Positions 59,346 to 64,000 of a stretch of 64,000 nucleotides of DNA are shown here, piece after piece. The stretch lies in NCBI RefSeq assembly GCF_030272615.1, contig NC_081411.1, positions 44,777,517 through 44,841,516 of the forward strand. Reading direction: 5' to 3'. How positions within the stretch are numbered: position 1 is the first letter of the stretch; every line of letters starts with the position of its first letter. Both the position numbers and the translations under genes were made by a program. This DNA is from Cryptomeria japonica (taxonomy: Eukaryota; Streptophyta; Pinopsida; Cupressales; Cupressaceae). Under the pieces are notes generated by a model. It saw only the letters and a list, made by a program, of their open reading frames with translations, was not told the DNA's origin and ran no database searches.

Positions 59346-62300
59346 TTCTATATCGTATAGATTTCCCTTGGTTGCGTCTTCGGAGCTTGCTTCCTGTCCC
59401 TTGATCCTTCTGCTGTCACATGTACACTCTTGCCTATGTGCTGTATAGGAATGAACTTCTATTGGGTTTTTATAATCCTTTGCTCTTTTCAAGGTTAGGG
59501 TTAGGCTCAAATACCTTATTAATTTTTATAAAATAATTGTCTTTTTATCTCCTGTAATTTTTCCTTAGTTACTTTCCTTACTTCTGCCTGACACTTTAAT
59601 TTTTTAAGACATATTAACCCTAGCCTTTTTCTCTTTTCCCTATATTTCCCTTCACCAACTTTTAATACCTCTTTTTTTTGCAATTGTTTTAATTATTCTA
59701 TTTGATTGTACTTCTTATATGTAATTCTTCGTACCTTCAGTTTACCAAGGTATCCTGTAGCCAAGATGTGTCGTTTAGGTGGCCTTTTGGGGTCCACCGG
59801 CCATTTTATTGCTTCTACCACTGCCGTTGAATAATCTTTCTGCCCCCTTTGTTTTCTCCTTGTTGGTCGGGTACTATATTTCTTCTTTGCTCTTCCCTTG
59901 TCACATGTCCTGTCTTCCTTCCATTTTCTATTTGATCCCTAGTCAATGTCCTCATCCCCACTGTTCCTCTTCATTCCTAAGGGATCGTTTTGAGTCTTCA
60001 TTTTTATCTCTGAATTGTGTAACCACATACAGACGTGCGGCAACCTCCTATAACATTCTTGTGCACAACATGTCCCTACATACTCTAGGTCCCATATCTT
60101 GTCAACTGACAGAGCGGGTCCCACCCCTTTATATCGGTTGTGAATGTAGCGGCCCCCATACAGTTGGTACCATTTTACTTTCTATCTATCAACTTCCGGT
60201 GGTCTCGCAAGGTTACGGATCACCTGGTACAATGAATTGGGTTCGGCTTCTACTTCACTTGGCTGGGAGGCGATGATGAATAAATATTCTATTTTCAGCA
60301 CCATTTTTAAGCAAGGGCCTAGGGTTGCCCCATACACCTCTAAGTCAAGCTCCTCCTCTAGGTCTAACAATTCCTCCTCTTTATTTGCACTGTTCGCTCT
60401 CTTTTGGGCCTCCGCTTCTTCATCGATATCATATACTACGTACCCCTCCCGAAGACATTTGTATGGGGCCCGCTTGTTCCAATGTCCTGAAACCCGTACC
60501 CACATAGCTAGGTCCCAAAAATATGAATTTCTAAGGTGCTTGTGGATCCTGGGAACCGCCAAACCTTCCACCCATTGTGGCACAAGTCGTTCTTCTGTGG
60601 CTGCAAAAGGCTTCGCCCATTCTTCATCTTTCTGGTAGGGTTCTTCTTTAACCACTAGGTCTTCTTCAACTTCCTTTCTCTGGCCAATGGTCCAGTGCCC
60701 TTTGGTAGCGTATCCTAGCATATTCATCTCAATTACAGGTTTGTTTCATTCTTTGTATATTTTCAGCTTGGAACCATTCACTAGGTCCCTAATTGGATTG
60801 TTGTCTAGAGTCAAAAGCTTCACCGCCCCATTTTCCCTGACCTCTCTGATCTTATAGGGTCCAAACCATCAAACTTTAAACTTCCCTGGTCGAAGTTCAT
60901 TCCAGCTAGAAGTTGACCCATCATAGGTGCTGGTCATGCCAATACTTCCGTTAGGATTGCACCACCTCCATTGCCCATTGCGCCATTATTCTTCGTTCGT
61001 CCAACTTTATCTGGCTGCCAAGTCTTTCACTCAGGATCTCTTCATCACTGAGTCTATTATCCACTACCACCCATAGGCTAGGTATGGTGTACTCGACTGG
61101 TACTACTACCTCCTGCCCATACATGAGCTGGAATGGGGTATGCCCCATAGTGACTTTGTATTTTGTGTGGTAAGCCCATAGTATGGTTGGTAGCCTTTCC
61201 TCCCAATCTTCTTGCTCCACCCCACATGATTTGTAAATTATTGATACCAATGCCTTATTGGTTGGTTCTACCTTCCCATTAGCTTGGGGGTAGTACAGAA
61301 TAGAGAGATTGTGAAAGATTTTGAATTCTACGGTCATGGTATGGATTACTTGGTTGACAAAGTGTAGTCCCTTGTCACTCGTGATTTGAAGGGGTATCCC
61401 GTACCTTGTGATGATTTGTTCATACCAGAACCATGTCATACTTAGAGCCGTGTTATCCGGCAAGGCCCTCACTTCTGTCCACTTGGTGAGTATTTCGTAG
61501 CTACTATAATATATTTGCACCTATGCATGCTACTTGGCTTCAAAGGTCCCACAAAGTCTAGACCCCACCGTTTGAATAACTCCTGTGGTTGTGAAGGAAA
61601 GAGGGGCATAAAATCCCTCTTGATTGGTTTTCCCACACGATGGCAAGTGTCACACCTGATCACCCACTCTCGAGCGTCAGTGTATAGAGTCGGCCATCAT
61701 AGGCCAGCAAAAAGCACTTTCCTGGCAGTCACATCTAGTCCCATATCTTCGCCTGCTAACCCGTTGTGTGCTTCCATCAACACATCAAGGATTTCCTCCT
61801 CCATAACACATCTCCTCAAGGTTTGGTTGGGACACATTTGTTATAACAACCCATTGATAAGTTGGAAGGTCTTACTCTTCAGTGCCAGCTTCCTTCATTC
61901 CCCTGGAGGCATCTCCCTTGGAAATGTGGAGGTAGAGAGGTATCGACCGATCTTTTCATACCAGGATGGTAGTATTGCAATCTGGAATAAGTGTGCATTT
62001 GGAAATTATTTGTTGATCCATTCGGTTGGTTCCCCTATTCTGATCCTTGATAGTTGGTCGGCTATTATATGGTACTTTCTTGGTCGTACAATAATGGTGA
62101 AGGTAAATTCCTGCAGGAGCAGTGGCCATCTACTTACCCTACCTTGGATAATTGGTTTATTTACGAGGTACATTAGTGCCTGATGGTCCACATAATATGT
62201 GAACGACATAGCCAATAGGTAGTGCCAAAAAATTTATACAGCTTACACCATCCCTAGTGCCTCTCACTCTGTTGTGCTATAGTTTTGTTCAGCCCTTGAT

Positions 62301-64000
62301 AGTAGTCGGCTGGCAAAGAAAACAAAATGGTCCAACCCTTGTGTCCCTACCTGCACGAGGTAGCACCAATTGGAAAGTTGGAGGCATCAACGTGTACATG
62401 AAACTCCTTATTCCAATCCAGGTATACCAGTATTGGTGTGCTCACCAGACGATCTTTCAATTCTTTGAACGCTTCCTCCTACTCTGTACTCCATACGAGC
62501 GACTCTCCCTTACTTGTTAGCTTATCTAGGGGCTAGGAGACCTGTACAAAGTGTTTGATAAATCTCTGGTAGTAGTCGACGTGGCCCAGGAATGATTTCA
62601 CCCCTGTCATATTTGTTGGGCTCTCCATGTTGACAATTACATCTATCTTATTCGGGTCTATCTTCAGACCTTCCTTGCAAACGATGTGGCCAAGAAGATT
62701 CCCTTGCGGTACCATAAACCTACATTTCCTTGGGTTCAAAGCTAGCCTATCTTTTCAACACCTCTCCATACATTCCCTGAGAGCCTTCAAATGGGTGTCC
62801 TAATTGCTAAAAATCGACCAGTCATCCAGAAATGCCCTGAAGTTTTCTATGGACATTTTGTCAAAAATGTGTAGAATTATCCTTTGGAAAGTTGCAGGTG
62901 CATTACATAGTCCAAAGGGCATGCGATTATAGGCATACACCCCTTCCTCCACCACGAATGTGGTCTTCAGCTTGTCTTCTTCCGCAATACTTATCCAGTT
63001 GTACCTTGAGAACCCATCTAGGAATGTGTATATTTCATGTCTGGCTACTTCCTCCAAGATGATGTCAGTGAATGGAATCAGGAATGGCTCTTTGATGCTT
63101 ACTGCATTTAGTACCTAAATTCCACGCATATCCTTATCTGATTAGCTTCCTTGTTAAGAGAGATGATGATTGGAGAAACCCAGTCACTAGTTTCTACTTT
63201 GAATATGATCCCTACTTCTAACATTTTGTTGATCTCCTAGTTTACTTTGGCTGCATAGTTCTTGTTCATCCTGTACGATCTCCTCCATATCGGTTGGGCT
63301 CTTGGTATGAGGGTTATGCGATGTACACATAGTTCTGGTGGTACCCCCTTCAAGTCCTTGTAGGTCTAGGCAAAGCCGTCCTTATATTCCATAAATATTC
63401 TGAAAGTCGCTACCTTCAGTATGGGATTAGTGTCATCTGCTACGAGTATCTCCTGTGGGTCCTCGTCATCGCCGAGATTAACTTGCTTCACGTCTCTTTT
63501 CTCGTACTTGATATGTTTATCTCGTTCAAACTGGTGGGCTGGCGTGTTGTCCATCCGTGCAATTCCCTCCTCGTACCTACTATACTCTGAGGGAAATGAT
63601 TGGTCTCCCATACCACCACTTGATTCCCTTATCTCGCATATTTGTAGTATGTCGCACTTCGGGTGGAAGACCTCGTCATTCTCCATTTGCCAATGGAAGA
63701 GTCCAGCCAACGAACTAGTTCCATCTTCAAAACATTCGTCTAGTTCTAACACTCCTTCCTCATTGGGTTCCTTCCCTCCTCTGTCTCCTTCGGAACCCCA
63801 TTCCCATCTATTTGAATCATCTGAGTCGGAGTCGGATGACGTGAGCTCTTCACTAACGGACTGATTCCTTAGGTCGATTACATAGTTATGACTGTCACTC
63901 TCAATTGAGAGTGTATTCTTCCTCCAGTTATGATTGGCTCTAGCCATGATCAACCATCCCCTTCCTAGGAGGGTGTCGTATGCTTTTCTTTCTAGTGGGA

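Larger units (their letters stand above)
56187..60727 (-). other. Extra-coding region between integrase and 3' LTR of the gypsy fossil
   Basis: Separate minus-strand frames lie at 60182-60727 (acidic, Glu-rich), 57875-58174, 57054-57596 (Thr-Gly-rich, with short repeats) and 56187-56453 (a Gln/Glu/Lys coiled coil). Position downstream of integrase recalls the additional ORFs of some plant gypsy lineages. I recognise no domain, and no convincing transmembrane or envelope feature. Confidence 0.4.
55802..64000 (-). mobile_element. Ty3/gypsy LTR retrotransposon fossil, runs off right edge
   Basis: Minus strand. The 3' LTR is 55802-56091 (TGTTAGTACG...GGAAAACA, 290 bp), preceded by a G-rich purine tract near 56115-56130. 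Reading 5' to 3': gag/protease-region frame 63366-63953, reverse transcriptase 62533-63057 (FLDGFSRY; FLDD catalytic box), RNase H tail 62006-62215, integrase 60951-61663 (zinc-binding end, then the ITRYGIP and FHNLS regions). A long region of about 4.8 kb with extra frames follows before the LTR. The 5' LTR and gag start are outside the window. Broken, with roughly a dozen or more lesions by eye. It lies inside the copia fossil and is therefore younger than it. Confidence 0.8.

Noticed and set aside
1-64000. CRISPR arrays, bacterial operons, riboswitches
   Set aside because: Spliceosomal introns, plant retroelements and AT-rich non-coding DNA show a eukaryotic nuclear origin; tandem repeats here lack repeat-spacer structure.

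Overview
The window looks like nuclear DNA of a seed plant, most likely a gymnosperm. It is AT-rich, has almost no ordinary genes, and is packed with copia and gypsy LTR fossils, LINE and SINE remnants and segmental duplications. The organism is inferred; nothing in the sequence names a species.

The host content is essentially one gene family: a tandem array, all on the minus strand, of two-exon genes for a small SAM-dependent methyltransferase of the animal-type catechol O-methyltransferase (COMT) fold. The proteins carry the E-M-N SAM-ribose motif, the D-H-W-K metal/base motif, the A-D-N metal motif and the late glutamate of rat/human S-COMT. This family is unrelated to the plant lignin enzyme also called COMT. 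I label the copies A to I from left to right. B (9128-10961), F (37045-38112) and G (39431-40334) read as intact two-exon genes of 246, 252 and 253 aa. A (1250-1652) has an intact exon 1 and its exon 2 should lie just left of the window. C, D, E, H and I are broken, and orphan exon-2 pieces lie at 6700-6995, 31010-31192 and 32345-32475.

There are two subgroups. Group 1 (A-E) has a long first intron that holds a degenerate miniature LTR element, plus conserved upstream blocks. Group 2 (F, G, I and the exons of H) has a short intron without that element and a different promoter. H is a chimera of both. Intron, 3'-flank and 5'-flank pieces recur through 1-47 kb, so most non-coding DNA there is duplicated COMT-locus DNA.

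Region by region: 1-11.5 kb, copies A, an orphan exon 2 and B, with a LINE ORF1 relic (2.3-3.9 kb) and a clean SINE (4.48-4.64 kb). 11.8-13.4 kb, a retroelement relic. 13.4-25.9 kb, copy C, whose exon 2 is split by a 5.4-kb insertion carrying a copia fossil and a lone beta-glucosidase (GH1) exon, whose intron holds LINE pieces, and whose upstream region is a ten-unit minisatellite. 27-36.8 kb, D and E. 36.8-40.6 kb, F and G. 41-43.3 kb, a copia relic. 44-47.2 kb, chimera H. 47.2-50.4 kb, a copia fossil with a complete 333-bp TRIM nested in its gag. 51.4-56 kb, copy I between inverted copia LTRs. 55.8-64 kb, a gypsy fossil nested in that copia.

The most unusual item is the TRIM at 49534-49866. 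Its 135-bp LTRs each contain an almost complete tRNA-like cloverleaf with A- and B-box promoter sequences, a design comparable to the 5S-RNA-bearing Cassandra TRIMs. Degenerate relatives sit in the introns of the COMT copies.
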